Below, piece after piece: positions 47,876 through 59,955 of a DNA stretch of 64,000 nt. The notes under the pieces are model-generated. The model saw only the letters and a program-made list of their open reading frames with translations. It made no database searches and was not told the DNA's origin. Each line of letters opens with the position of its first letter. Position 1 is the first letter of the stretch. Location of the stretch: positions 9,196,402-9,260,401 of the forward strand of contig JAJEKV010000020.1 of the NCBI GenBank assembly GCA_021234155.1, read 5' to 3'. Made by a program: the position numbers and the translations under genes. This stretch comes from Isoetes taiwanensis. Taxonomy: Eukaryota; Streptophyta; Lycopodiopsida; Isoetales; Isoetaceae.

Positions 47876-48030
47876 CCAAATTGGGCTTTTGAATGCTATC
47901 TGGACCTATCACATTGCTCTCTATTCCTCTGGGTGGCACGAAAATACTCACGGAATACCCAAAATGGGTTTTGCATGGCATGTGCCACCCAAAAGAATGG
48001 AGAGTACAAATATAAGTCGAGATAACATCA
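47876..48030. repeat. Foldback (hairpin) in array unit 1
   Basis: GGGTGGCAC and GTGCCACCC form a perfect 9-bp inner stem. Outside it GGACCTATCACATTGCTCTC pairs imperfectly with GAGAGTACAAATATAAGTC, and the flanks AATGCTATC and GATAACATC extend the dyad. The equivalent in unit 2 is better paired. Confidence 0.65.
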
Positions 48031-48046
48031 AATAAGCGATTGCTTA

Positions 48047-48425
48047 ACCGATCAAGAAGAGATCCAGCTCCGAGGCGGGATGAAAGGGGCGGTACAAGCA
48101 TGAGACTTCAACCCTTGCTTTCCACCCCTCTTTGAACAATGGAACTTAGCATGTAAACTAAAGCTACACATTGCCAAGAGGAGGAAAAAGATTAGGAAGT
48201 CTTGATCTTGAATCATCAATCACTAACATCAATTAACCGAGGATCAGCATCGAGGCGAGGGATGAAAGGGGCGATTACAAGCATCGAGACTTCCCAACCC
48301 TTGCTTTCACCCTCTTTGAACAATGGAACTTAGCATGCAACTAAGCTACATTGCCCAAAGGAGAAAAAGATGAGAGAATCACCGATCTCTTCATCAATCA
48401 ACGACATCTAATGAACCCACGAGTC
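48047..48425 (+). repeat. Nested 189-bp tandem duplication
   Basis: ACCGATCAAGAAGAGATCCA (48047) and ACCGAGGATCAGCATCGAGG (48236) start two copies that share GCGGGATGAAAGGGGCG, GACTTC..AACCCTTGCTTTC and AATGGAACTTAGCATG.AAACTAA in the same order. This lies inside the larger array and explains the doubled GAACAATGG block there. Confidence 0.7.
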
Positions 48426-48639
48426 GCAGCTCCTTCTGAAGTCATATTGTTTGCCATGGAGAATATAAAGCACGGTGACCTGGCTTAACCATTCAAGAGG
48501 TTAGCTCTTGGCTTCTCCTTTTTGAGTTCTGCTTGGCATTATCTAATTAGCCACAGTGGCGATGTCATCCTAGGGGCAAATTAGATACACAAAACAGAAA
48601 GCGAAAGAGACTAAGCGAGGTGTGAGTTGGAAGACGCCC

Positions 48640-48800
48640 GGTATGCCAAATTGGGCTTCAGATGCTATCGGACCTATAATGCGTACTCCTGATATTCCTG
48701 CAGCGGGTGGCACATCGCGTGAATACCCAAATGGAGTTTGCATGGCATGTATGCCACCATCGGAGGTACAAATTATAGGTCGGATAACATCAAATGGCGA
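48640..48800. repeat. Foldback (hairpin) in array unit 2
   Basis: GATGCTATCGGACCTATAAT at about 48661 pairs with ATTATAGGTCGGATAACATC at about 48773, nearly without mismatch, and the outer bases AAATTGGGCTTCA/TGGCGATTT continue the stem. An inner GGTGGCACA/TGTATGCCACC stem sits at the tip. The total foldback is about 150 nt. Confidence 0.7.
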
Positions 48801-49629
48801 TTTAGGCTACCAAAGATAACGTATTATCTCAATTTCAAGTCATAGTGATGCTCAAAGGTTCTCCATCAATAGAAGGAGTTAGGATGTTCCATGATTTGGT
48901 GCCCCTACTGACCAACTGTATAGATGGACAACGCCAGGCACCACTTTGGCTTGAAATTAGAATCTTCCTCTGACGTACCGGACACAGGTCGGGCAGCCGA
49001 GGCGTCAATCTTGCTTTCCGGGTCTTTGGACAATGGAACTTAGCATGTAAACTAAGCTACGTGCCAAAGAGCCGAGAAGCGCGAGGAGATCTCGATGCTT
49101 GAATTGAGTGAAAGCTTGCTTCAATCGCAGCATCTAATGAACACCGCGAGAATCGCAAGCAACCACTGGGCCTTATATCCTCAGAGTAGTACGTAAGAAA
49201 TAGAGTACTCAAAACCTTGTAACCTCCTCTAGAGCGAGCGATTTACTTTCGACCCCCATTTTTAAACGTCTTTATTAATATAGCCTGGCGAGTATCGAGA
49301 TACATTGACCACGAGGAGACCGCATAAAGAGAGTGAACAAGCTGCATTCAACTACAAAGGAGGTAACAAGAACCCGAAGAAGTCTATATTGTTTGCCAGC
49401 GAATATAAGGCACAGTGACTGACAACCATTCAAAGAGGGTTAGCGTTAATGCGGATGTTTTGACTCACTCACCATCCAACCATGACCATCCAGAGTCAGC
49501 TCTTGGCTTACTCCCTTTTAGGTTTCACCTTAGCATTATCTAATTAAAAGCCACTGAGTGGCTGATGTCATCCCTAGGGGCAAATTAGATCTGATAAAGC
49601 TTTCCAGCCAGAAGGAGACTTCCGACCCG

Positions 49630-52600
49630 AGGGTGAGCCGGGGGTGACCACTAGGACAAACAAAGGACTAAGCGGGGATAAAGAAATTTGGGAAGTCTCA
49701 ATGCCTTTACTCGTCAAACGAGAGGAAAGCGAAGAAGCGATTTGATCACCGATGCTTTACTATGAGCTTTTCGATCCTTTGATAACATCATTACACCTTG
49801 TTTGAAATAGCGTCATTATACCCTTCACCAAAATCTGAGGTCAAAATTTGGCATGTCTAAAAATGTAATATCTCATTTTCATTGTTGGTCACGGATCAAT
49901 ATAATCACCACTAGCATTACGGAGGTGGTGGTAAGAAGAACTGGTTAATGTAAAGCCTTTGTATCTCTCCTTCCGCGGCTCCTCCACCCCCTCCACAATT
50001 CCATCTACGCGAAGGTTTGAAAAGTGTGCATCACGCCCATCCCTCTGCGGCGGTCAAATGTAGCAGCGGCGGCATCACGACCTTGCATATTAGAATGGCA
50101 TATTGTAACTCGGGGAAAAATCCATCCGTCTTTACGGGTTGGGCCGAGCGGCTTTGCAACGTAATCAGAACATCGCATGTGCATCGATGCCCACCCTAGA
50201 GTGTACCAGCCCACTGTGTCGAGTTGTCACCACAAAATTGGCAATATGCGTAATCAACAACCTTTAGCTCTTCCCATACGACTCTCATACAAATACTCGC
50301 TGAGGGAGATGGGATATCGACTGCTCAGAATCACCCTAAAGGGGTCGAGTCTAACGATTTAGTCAAGTGCGCGAAGTGCTGCGTTGTTTTTCTCTAAGGA
50401 CCGTTGCCTCTGTTTAATGCGGCTAGTTGCGTTTAAAGCGTCCTCTAATTGGTGACCATCTTATCGCTACCCATCGTACGGTCCTTCAATGAATATTCTC
50501 CTCTCTCGAGAGAGTGTAGGGTTCCGACTTCTCTACATTCTCTAGTTGGGCAGATATTCACAAGATCATTCCGCGGCTCGGCCGATACCCTGTCACCTCA
50601 AAGTTGGATGGCGTCGACAACAGGGTATGTAATGGTGATGGGCTCGCCGTAATGGCCCACTTTCACCGATATCTTCAGATGGCGACCCTCGCCGTGCTGC
50701 CACTACGCTTCCTTGCCTCCATTTCCTCTCCCGTAATTTCTGAACTTCCATGCAAAGAAACAAATTGGTATACTTGCTCACGCCAAAACTCTTACTAAAC
50801 TGCGTGCGTGGGGTAAATGTCCCTTCGCGGACATGGCGGCTCGAGGTGCTTTGCCGAACCCGCGGCATTCTTGCACTTCGTCAGGCCTTATGCTTACCCG
50901 TCTACTAGACCACTCCTTTCAAACTCATTCTTGTCCAAATTTGTGATTACATAAATTAAGTGATGCTGCTCCGCACTTGGACAATAGCCCGGTCCCCTTT
51001 TCGCCAGCTACATTATACACCTACTGTGATGGTGCAATTATCCCCTCTTTGAAACTTCATCCTTCGCCGCATAACCGCTACTAACTCTGCGTCACGAAAC
51101 TCGATTCGCCCTTGCGTGTCTTTGCTTTGCTCTCTCCATTTGCCCGGCGGTGACATCTCAACTCGTTCTCAACCCTTCATGCCAAGGAAGTGATGGGGGT
51201 CCTCAAATTAGAGGGAACCGAAATCCATCGCGATCCTGGCTGCTACGGCCTTACATTAAGGTGTCGATTCGAATATTAAAAGATCACGATTGATGGGACA
51301 TAATTTGAATTAGCCTTCTATAGGTGCAGCGGTAGGCTTGTATAGGTGTTAGCGACTTCTTGTCTTTATAATGTTAGATTATTTCGCGACCTTATAAAAA
51401 AGGCATGAATAGTAACACAAAAACACGAAAGGAAAACTAAGCTACACAACACACATAGACAATAAATATAAAGCTAACTCGGATAAGTGTTTAATGAATT
51501 TAGTTGGAATATTGTAATAAGGATGTTTGAATGTAAGTGAATATACCCGCTAAAGTGACTAGGACAGCTTATTGGTCCTAATGCATAAATTAAACCACCA
51601 CAGCCAAGTTGAAAGATAAATAGAGTTCCAGTGTGGCGCAAGTGCGGAGTCCCGGAACAATAGCGCTCCGCATTGTGTCAAATGCGTTGAAGGGACGCAT
51701 CAGATTTTAGGTGTTTGTCTCATTGGCGGAGCTCAACGTAATTTCCGATAAGTGGCATTCGTGCGCGCGCTTCCGGTTTCCTAGTGAAACCAGCCAGCAA
51801 GTGCTTTTCAGCAAAGTCATTCAAGTAAGTAGACAATAATGCAGCTGCCGGAGTGTAAATCAAAGTCAACCCTTAGGGCCAGCGTCTTAGAGCCACTACC
51901 AAAAGATCATCATGCATATATGGATGCGGCCTTTCCATCTCAATTCTTTTCTTGCATGTATCCATACCTTGTGCAAATGGAACACCTCCAGCGTCGTGGA
52001 TGGCTTTGCGTTCACCCAATCACGAATGCCAATGTATATACAGCAGTTATTAAATGTATAACATAAATAAAATGGAGCAATACATATTGCCGGATGCGAG
52101 TCATACGATATCTTTCTTGATGGGCTTTTCGTGGCAGCTCTGAATGACATTGCTTCGAGTCACCCTAGAGGCAACAAATACTAACAGCACCCACCAGCTC
52201 CTCAGCGACCTCCGGTCGTCCTCAACTCACGGGGACAGCTCCCAACCTAGCCATCTGAAAACTCACCAAAGGCATTGGACCCATGACGTAAAGAAGGGTT
52301 GCCAGCGAACCCTCCATTCCAAAGGGAAGAATTCGGCACTTGTCTTTCTAGGCGGTTGGCTACTGCTGTCTGGTATTATACACACCCGCGTGCCTAACGC
52401 ATTCTGACTCCCTCGTATTCGCCCGGCCTGCCGAAGCTGCACTAACTTGTTGGGTTGTACTGTAGAAAAATTATTATGTTAGGGATTTTACACAATAAAG
52501 GTTCATCCGCCAATAAAACTGGACTTCAAATATTGCACTTATGCACCTTTGCATGTATGAACCCGGGAACCAATTTGGTTGTGAATTTTATTATTTGTGA

Positions 52601-53990
52601 TGAATCTACCATGGCGGCAAACCAAGTAGTCTTGGCATCTGCTCTTCTCGAGCTGCTCCCTATAAATCTCGCGGGGACGTTTGGCTTTTATGGTTTTGCG
52701 TAACGCTTTCGCTAACAAGATGGGGGGTTGATAGGCCTCTTTCTTCAATTTTTGTTGGGTCGCTTCCATGTCTTTTTCTTTCAACTCTAGCCTCAAGCGT
52801 GTTACTCAAATTGCAGCTTAAGTCATATTGCGGTAGTCATTTAATGCCCGCTATCCATATGCCTCTCTTGCTCCCTCTTTTTGAGGCTCTAGCTCCATCA
52901 TTGAGCTTAAAAGCCTCACCATCTTTACCAATACCGTATGGTAAATTACAGCCATCCTTCCTCCGCTGCTAGTAATCGGTTGCAATCACGGTAGAGGCAT
53001 TGCGGAAGCCCGTTACTGGCAGGTTGTGAAATCACAGTGCCAGTGAATGTAGCATTTGTGGTCACCGCTTCTTTTCTCTGTGGCGGTCTTTCGCGAGAAG
53101 ACCTTCGAGGTTGCAGCCTACGTAGCACAATGTTTGAGGCGTAATGCCTCGCGGTTTCGCGGCTCTCGGGAACGCAATGCCACATTTTGGTTGCGGGTGC
53201 TTCGCTCTCTCTTGAAGTGTACGCTGCTTGTTTGAGGGATTGTCGCTTGAGGCTAGCAAAATCGACTCGGCGATGTCATGGCCCGACAGCGGCCAACACC
53301 ACCACAAGTCAAGCAGATAAAACTTTCAATTTAGTGCTTAGCACGCGGGAGTAAATCAACTCGCTGGCAAAACAAAGGAAACACTAATTTTTTAGCCAAA
53401 GCTACGCACAAAGACCTAACATGGTATGTATGCGAGCCAAGGATAGGGTAACAAGCCAAGGAAGGACCAAAACCGTTTATGATCCTATAGCCAGTACTTC
53501 CAAATGCAAAGGCTAGCAGTTTTAAATGCATTTGCACTTGGCTCCTGCAGTGCGCGGCAAAGGCGAGACCAATCGATCTTATCAAAACATCGCGGTTCCT
53601 ATATTAATTAATGGACTTCCTCAACAACACCATCGGGGAACTAGGGTGTGAATTGATAAAACATTCTCCTAACCCTTAATAAAAGAAATTATAGCATACA
53701 CCTTCGACACCTGCAGCGTGACCAAGGCCAACAACTTGGCGTCGGTAGGGTTATATCTTTTAAAGGGGAGACCCTGGTTGCCTTAAAAGCTGGCGGTGCC
53801 ACCCACCCTCGGCATGCGCAAATAAATCGCGGCAATACCGGGCCAAAGGGGCATGCCTATGCTCTTGGCAACCACGCAACCCTAAAAGCCCTCTCGGTTG
53901 TTGTTGTTTAGGAAGGCAGCGAAATTTCTTTTTTGGTTTTTACTTTACTCTTAGAATTATTGTTTGCTTAAATTATTATTATTATTATAC
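49630..53990. other. Region without a recognised gene
   Basis: Minus-strand pieces near 52539-52796 (LEARVERKRHGSDPTKIEER in one frame) and 52900-53185 (DGCNLPYGIGKDGEAFKLND) look protein-like and helical, possibly from a retrotransposon gag coiled coil. Other ORFs here are short and CG-laden. Nothing could be assigned to a family. An ATT microsatellite is at 53971-53987. Confidence 0.25.
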
Positions 53991-53999
53991 GCCAGCCTA

Positions 54000-54470
54000 A
54001 CCAAGCCTACAACCTTTCTTGCAATTCTAGCCTATCCACGTCGGCGCCTCCCACGTCACCTAATCTGGTAGCGTGTTGATTGGCCAGGTTAGATTCCTTT
54101 ATTTCCTGTCGGCTGGTCTACTCCCGAAATTAGAAAGACCAAAAATTTGCATGCGCCTCTTGCCTTTCCTCCTGCGTCGTTTCCACCTTTTCTTCTTCTT
54201 GGGACTGTTACAACTATTTAGGTTTTGAATTCGAGATGGCTGCCAAAGCGAGGAAGCGGTTATGGGCAGGAGCCGCTTCTTGAGAATTACCTTGAGAGAA
54301 GCGAGGCATAAGCCTCCGCGCTAGCGCCCTAGAAAAGATGCGGTATTGCGCTAAGCAATGGGATAGAATGTGCCCGATCATAGATTTGATGCTTGTGGCA
54401 AATGGATTGAAGCTCATCTTCAATGTTTTGCCGGGGCGAGGATGCAGCGTATGTTTCAACTTTTTCATTT
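54000..54470 (+). CDS. Possible first exon with promoter-like upstream sequence
   Basis: CACGTC-type elements (about 54036 and 54050) and an inverted CCAAT (GATTGGCC, about 54080) precede a C/T-rich leader. GAGATGGCTGCCAAAGCGAG (ATG at 54234) is a good plant start context and opens MAAKARKRLWAGAAS, after which a stop and a frame change occur. An adjacent frame continues RYCAKQWDRMCPIIDLMLVA and NGLKLIFNVLPGRGCS to a GTATGT donor at about 54451. Downstream exons were not found. The frame break is next to CG words and could be a sequence error. Confidence 0.28.
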
Positions 54471-54479
54471 TTTCATAGA

Positions 54480-55330
54480 TTTTAGTTCATGTTTTACTGC
54501 ATATTTTTAGATTATCAGCTGTGAAAATTGTTGATTGACGCTATATATCCTGGTTCAAGCTCTAAGTTACAAGATTAGAATTTGTAGCATTGTTATAACG
54601 TAATTCTCCATATACTAAAGCGAATACACTATGTCTTTGCCTATGCAGTATGTGACTCTGTTGTTTTAAGTAGTGTTTGACTTTATAAATCGATTTGCAT
54701 ACCGTTTTCAGGTCTATTGATATTCGAGGAATAATATATGAAACCTCAGCTGATTGGTTGAAATAGCCGTAAGAGTGTAAAATAAAATGGGGAAATGAAT
54801 CTTAAAGGGAGTAAGCGCTATGCTTTTCAAGTAGACATGGTTCACAAAATTGAAATTGCGTATCTTATCCAGTTAGGTGGGTATAAGGTTTCTAAAGACA
54901 TTAAAATGGGATCTTTTTGTTGTTTAACCATCATCAATTAAATTGGGATTATGTCAACTCCAAAAATCGCCAACTGCTATTGTCTTCTAGGGGTTTTGTT
55001 TTTTTAATCTTTTTTTGACTGAAATAACATAAAAGGTTCAAATTCCCATTCTTGAGCTTTTCATATCGCAATTGAAATATCACGAGGAAATGAAGAAACA
55101 AGTTGCTAACATAGATGAGACAAATATTGCTTACTCAATAGATGATAATAATTAGAGTTGAAGTAATAACAAATTGCATTATTGCGAGCAATTCAGGACT
55201 TCGAAATTATCGATATATAGCACAAATATCATACAAAAATATCATATATTATTCCAATAAAACATTAAGGGATCAATCCATGTTTTTCCGCATTATTTAA
55301 CTTTCGGGGAGTGTGTAGTTCCATGTCGGT
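54480..55330. other. AT-rich gene-free spacer
   Basis: T-rich sequence typical of a plant intron or intergenic DNA. No open frame above 60 codons, and no repeat beyond short A/T runs. Confidence 0.4.
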
Positions 55331-55339
55331 AAGATTCTA

Positions 55340-56035
55340 TCAGGTTAAGTCTGAAGATCTAACACTTCCTTGCGGAAATCATCCCATAACCAAATTAATG
55401 CATAATAGACACAAACTTCCTTGAGAAAATCATCATCCCCAAAGTTTTTAGTCGTAAGATGGTGGATTCAGGGCATGTTTGATTGTAGAAGCATTTGAGA
55501 GCATCATCATCCACTATGATTATATCATCCTTATTCTCGATACCAAGTTAGTCCATCATGTTACTCAAGTGTTTGATGAAGATGAGCACTGTTGGATCCT
55601 TGGGATTAGTGAACTTCACATTTGTTACGATCCCAAAGGGTCAGCAGCCAGTTTCTCGCGCATTTCCCGATTGCCTCCAAAGTATCCTTGATGTTCCTTA
55701 GTTCCATGGATGACCAAATACCAACTTTCGAAATAACACAGATACCTCGTCTAGCATCTCTTCAGTAGGCGGGGATAGATCCTTGGTGTTTGATTCTCGG
55801 TGTCAGTGAAACTGTTCTCTAGCCACTTTATTTTTTGAGGAAAGGAATGCTTGCCAAAGGACTCCGTTTGGTCGAACACCACAACCTTCGCCCAGAAGCG
55901 CCAATGGAAGCTGGAAACATCAAACATGTATCCGTTGATAGAATCACGATGTGCTTTACAAAAACAATACAAAGCAGCGCCAAAGCGTGATTTAAGAAGA
56001 GCGTACTGGCAGTGGCGTGGCGTTAGTTGAAACAA
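55340..56035 (-). pseudogene. Coding relic, possibly FCP1/NIF-type phosphatase-like (weak)
   Basis: A 94-codon minus ORF (56035-55751) reads GYMFDVSSFHWRFWAKVVVF, then DQTESFGKHSFPQKIKWLEN. It continues in the same direction through HQGYFGGNREMREKLAADPL, a shifted TNVKFTNPKDPTVLIFIKHL, and DDIIIVDDDALKCFYNQTC, then GDDDFLKEVCVYYALIWLW. The VDD..K...N...(x)n..DD.FL..... order is like the C-terminal half of FCP1/NIF-type phosphatases (plant VDDSPYKALxNP form), but the catalytic DxDx(T/V) motif is not seen and the N-terminal part does not fit well. At least three frame changes occur. Confidence 0.35.
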
Positions 56036-56039
56036 CGAA

Positions 56040-57170
56040 AATAATCAAAGCACAAAGCAGGGTTTAATTCAAGGTAATACAAATTAAATCAGCAGCGTGG
56101 CTATTTAAAATCGAGCAGGCCATACCTATCATCTTCGGTTTAAGCTGCGTCCATCGGCGTCATTCTCCCCTCCGCCACCCATAATCGCGGAATCTTCTTA
56201 AAACATTTAGAACAGTACCACAGTTGCATTCGTCCTTCTGGCCGACATTATTTTACCGTGATTTGGCAAACTGTGAGTCCACTAGAGCATATACGTTACC
56301 TTCATTTTGGTTTCCACATCCAGTTATTTCATTTAATTTAACACAATGAATCCTACTCTATTTTAGCATGCCCGCCAATGTGGGCAAGGGATATTCCCTA
56401 AGTTGCCCGCCATCCGCGATTACTTTGAGCGGCTTCGGTTTAGCGACTGTTTGCCATTCTTTTGCTTTCCTTATCGGGCTGCAGTTACTAGTTCCCTCTC
56501 GGGGAACCAGCGTCCACTTCCGTTGGACAGTGTAGGACTTTGATTAACGTGATTTAGGGTTGCCATAGGGCCTTTAGGAGACTTGGCAAGCACATGCATG
56601 AGAATGGTTCAAGAAAGTCTTTTGCTTTGCTCATGCTCCACAAGCTGCTTGCGCCAGAGCCTCTCGGGCAATATAACCTCCAACATGAAACTGGCCGAGG
56701 TTGTAGCATCAATTGGAGCAAATGCCGCAAACTGGGAGTAAGCAGCCATGAAGCGGAAGTCATTTTATTTAAGGGGCCCTTCTCCTTGGTTGTAGCTCGT
56801 GCCCAGTTTACTTAGGAGGGTCGATATAATATCTTAAGCGGCTAATCTGTTAAGTGATCTGATCCGTTATGAAGAATATAGTTCTTAAGAAGTCACGGAT
56901 CATCTAAGAGAAAACATTCCCATGCAGCGCTATTGTCACCCTTAGCAATATCGTATTCCTGCAACCGTGACATGGATATCATAATAAAGATCCACATGTG
57001 CCATCTTAGATTACGATTCGCGGCTCGGTATGTAGCATCGCATATTAAGAGCATCCCTCCCTAATAACTTTGAGGCACTCGGATCATGAGCAGCAGATGA
57101 TGCATCGAGATGTGACTCACGAAGGATAGCGATGACAATAGTGAAGGACCTCTGGGGTTGTCAATCCTAT
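56040..57170. other. Region without a recognised gene
   Basis: Minus-strand 56763-56554 gives a 69-codon Leu-rich ORF that overlaps an equal-sized plus-strand ORF, and neither is convincing. No repeats above 20 bp were seen. Confidence 0.25.
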
Positions 57171-57179
57171 CTGGTACAG

Positions 57180-58500
57180 TAAAAATGTAGATCCTTGGTT
57201 CATGCCCATATCTCCTCCTCCCACCCCACTAAGCTGTCCAACACAAGAAGTGATATATTTTTAAGGCGGAAGTTGAATCGGCTTAGAGACCTTTGTACCC
57301 AATGGGTGAATCTTAGACGATTGTCGTCTTCTACGATAATCTTCTTCACAAAGGGCCACTTTTCTTCTCAACTCGGCCGGTACCTTGAAATTTGAGTCTC
57401 CTTATGTTTGTATTTTAGCCTTCAAATTCTTTAGAAGTCAGCGACCAGAATACAAACTTCTTGATGTCATCATTCACCCGACCTTGTATATTTGTCCGAC
57501 AATCCAATTTGAGGATAATGCCCATCCCGATAGCCTTGGCTTCGGCTCCTCTGACTGACTTCATTATCACATTACATCCTTTACATGGTACAGCACTCTT
57601 GAAAGGACATCCTATCCTTGGTGAAAGCACCCTTCTTGTATAAGACTTCCTTCTTTAAGCACTGGTCTAAAGCCAAATGGTCACCGGTCGTCTAGCCTGA
57701 GGTCTTTCTCATCTCTGTCACATTCAAGTCAAAGATGCTTACATCGAGGCACCCTACCCATGAGTATCTGGCGGCTTCCCTTATTGCATAAAGCGTCCCG
57801 AAATTCATTCCACTTGAGCCATCTTGCCTCCTTACAAAACACAATCTTATCTGGTCTGTTGGTCCTGGCCTGTTTGGATGAAAGGCTTTTCGGAAAAGGA
57901 TCTGCAATGTCATCACCACCTTTTTTCTTTGATTTTCTTGCGGTCTTCTTCTTCTCTGTATAATTATGCTGACGAGTCCGCTCGGCGGCAGATACCAGGA
58001 CTGACCATGCAATGCGGTGGGCAATGGGCAGCCATATTCCACTTACTTGTTGGCCGAGTGATGGTAGCGGTTGTTCTTATTAATGGTACCAATAGTACAA
58101 ACATTGGTCGGTATCATAGAATAGAAACAGAGGTGATTTAGCAGATAAATTGATGAAGAGAAAAATCAGCACGGCGTGAAATGAATAAAGTTACTAATGC
58201 AATTCAGCGGTGCTTTCAAATCAAACCAATTCAGCGGTACGTGTTTTCAAATCAATGGAATTCCGCGCCCGGTACGTGTTTTCCAAATCAATTGGTTGAC
58301 TTGAAAACGCTGGCGTGAAGTGATGATTCAAAACAACGCTGGCGTAGATTGAGACTGATTCTTTCTGCCTAACGTAATTATGAAACCCGGGTTGATTACC
58401 TTTTGTATAGAAATGTCTTCCCATTTCATTCAAAGTTGCACTAATCTCGACCAAATCTGCCCAATTGAAATTATTGGCATCAAGATCTGACACCTCCTAT
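57180..58500 (-). pseudogene. Minus-strand coding relics, unrecognised
   Basis: Three blocks read as protein on the minus strand: SDLDANNFNWADLVEISATL (58493-58430), DGSSGMNFGTLYAIREAARY followed by SWVGCLDVSIFDLNV (57835-57700), and AEAKAIGMGIILKLDCRTNI then QGRVNDDIKKFVFW (57550-57440). After 57400 a basic stretch, CEEDYRRRRQSSKIHPLGTK, and a Gly/Met run follow. They lie in one direction with gaps and frame changes, as expected for a multi-exon gene or a decayed one. I do not recognise the family. Confidence 0.35.
58197..58300 (+). repeat. Short tandem repeat, about 32-bp unit, three copies
   Basis: AATTCAGCGGT..GTTTTCAAATCAA recurs at about 58200, 58230 and 58258 with small changes. It underlies the C-terminal part of the minus-strand ORF here, where the peptide is repetitive as a result. 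Confidence 0.6.
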
Positions 58501-59244
58501 CGCTATAGTGATTGTAGAACACTTTTGCTTTGTTGATGCCGCTGCCTGATGATGGCCTTTTTATTGCCTCAGCGGAATGCTGCGATGCGATGATGACATA
58601 TTTAATATCATCCTTGATAATAGCTCACGGGCGTTACGTCCACCGCGAGCTTGTTGAGATCATATCCCAAAGGTAGCACATCGGCATAGAGCATTTGACA
58701 CGGATTACTAATCATGCTCTAGTTAATCTCCATGGCATGTGCTGGATCATATCTCCTGCTTACTAACATAAATGGAGCTTGGTGACGGATGAGGACTTCA
58801 TGGATGCATAAAAGTTTCCTTAAGACCCAATGGATAATGGTCGGTGCTTATTCAGCTTGTTCATGGCCTCTAAGTACAACCACTCATCTGTTGTTCATTC
58901 TCAAAAGCAGAAGCCTCCGTACCTTGACAAGCTGCAGGTTGAACATTCTTCCCTAGATCTAGGACCCTTTTAGAAGCTTTCAGTCAGCTAATTCCCTAAC
59001 TGGCATGGAAAATGAAGGTGACTTGGTGGCCGGTTTAGTGAACATGCCTCTACGCCGCGGTTGTAACCTTGGCAAATAGATATTAGGCGTATAGCGCTAC
59101 ATTGGTTGGCCAACCATACTTAAAACATGTCTCACTTGGATTCACATCTGTCTTCATGAGCGTATCCTTTGTATCTCTGCGGTAGCTCTACGGTGAGTAA
59201 GTGCAGGCGAGATCTTTCTTAAGCCGTGTAATCTCCAGAGCAAT

Positions 59245-59480
59245 TTCTACGTTAGGTGTCATCCTCTTCCTCACAAGAGATTAGGATCCCTTGTTTGGCC
59301 ATCTTATGCCTTCCTTTTTTCCTCGAGGAAGAGAGTTAAGTCGAGCTTGCCATTTGTCTTGGCAGATCCAGCGTACCACTCGGCACCCTCGTCCATTTCC
59401 TCTTGGTGACGAGGGTCGATTAGTTTGCTATAAGTCGGCCCTTCATCATCTAAGGTGAGATCATGTTATGCAGCATGGGT
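59245..59480 (-). pseudogene. Minus-strand coding relic, unrecognised
   Basis: One frame is continuous for about 65 codons with a single internal stop: HDLTLDDEGPTYSKLIDPRH, EEMDEGAEWYAGSAKTNGKL, DLTLFLEEKRKA. The peptide is hydrophilic and acidic, with no low-complexity bias, which argues for real coding origin. Further left TPNVEIALEITRLKKDLACT and KTDVNPSETCFKYGWPTNVA may continue it to about 59040. No family was recognised. Confidence 0.4.
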
Positions 59481-59867
59481 CATTACGCCCTTGCTTTTCT
59501 TGGCGGGGATTAGAGCCGAGATTAGTAGGGTTTCTTCCTCTTGAGCCGCGCAAATGAAGATGAGCACTTTTTTAGAGAATTACTTTTTGGAACAAAGAGA
59601 TCCGCGGCGAAGCGTGCAGTTTAAACCTAAATTGGTACAAAATCAAGCTTGGCGTGTTGAGTATCTCCACCATGCTATCGTTGAATTTGAAACTAAATTA
59701 TTTTGCATCCACATTTTAAGCTACATACCTTCATGAATCCATGGCTACTATTTAACCTCATTGAACATTGCTATCTCCAGTATCTAACAGCTATATTCTA
59801 TATAAAGCGAGGAGCAAATTATGTTCTCTGAGCGGACAATCGAGCGATGGCGATGTTAATGCGTAAA

Positions 59868-59955
59868 ATTCATGCAAAGCATAATAACTCAAACTCATGC
59901 AAAGCATATTAAGTGAAAGGAAATTATCTCAAATTCATGCAAGCATAATGCCTCT
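59868..59955 (+). repeat. Direct repeats of ATTCATGCAAAGCATAAT
   Basis: AATTCATGCAAAGCATAATA, AACTCATGCAAAGCATATTA and AATTCATGCAAGCATAATG occur within 85 bp, at about 59868, 59893 and 59934. The CATGCA palindrome forms the core of each. Confidence 0.65.

Larger units (their letters stand above)
47869..49620 (+). repeat. Large tandem array with foldback hairpins
   Basis: CGGTATGCCAAATTGGGCTT starts at 47869 and again at 48639, 770 bp apart. The segment TTGAACAATGGAACTTAGCA occurs near 48129, 48318 and 49030. GGCATTATCTAATTA...GATGTCATCCTAGGGGCAAA occurs at about 48535 and again near 49525. The unit is therefore about 0.77-0.95 kb and present in two to three diverged copies. Long ORFs on either strand (for example 157 codons on the minus strand at 47628-48101) cross the repeat and are not credible genes. 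Confidence 0.7.

Noticed and set aside
47628-48101. 157-codon minus-strand ORF
   Set aside because: It crosses the tandem array and the short TTTCTATG repeat, which create its repeated NIER peptide, and the equivalent frame is not open in the other array copy.
57970-58010. CTGACGAG...GGAC string resembling a hammerhead ribozyme core
   Set aside because: The GAAA box that must follow stem II is absent (CTGACC instead), and no matching stem I/III or cleavage triplet was found. The same bases read as part of a minus-strand coding relic.
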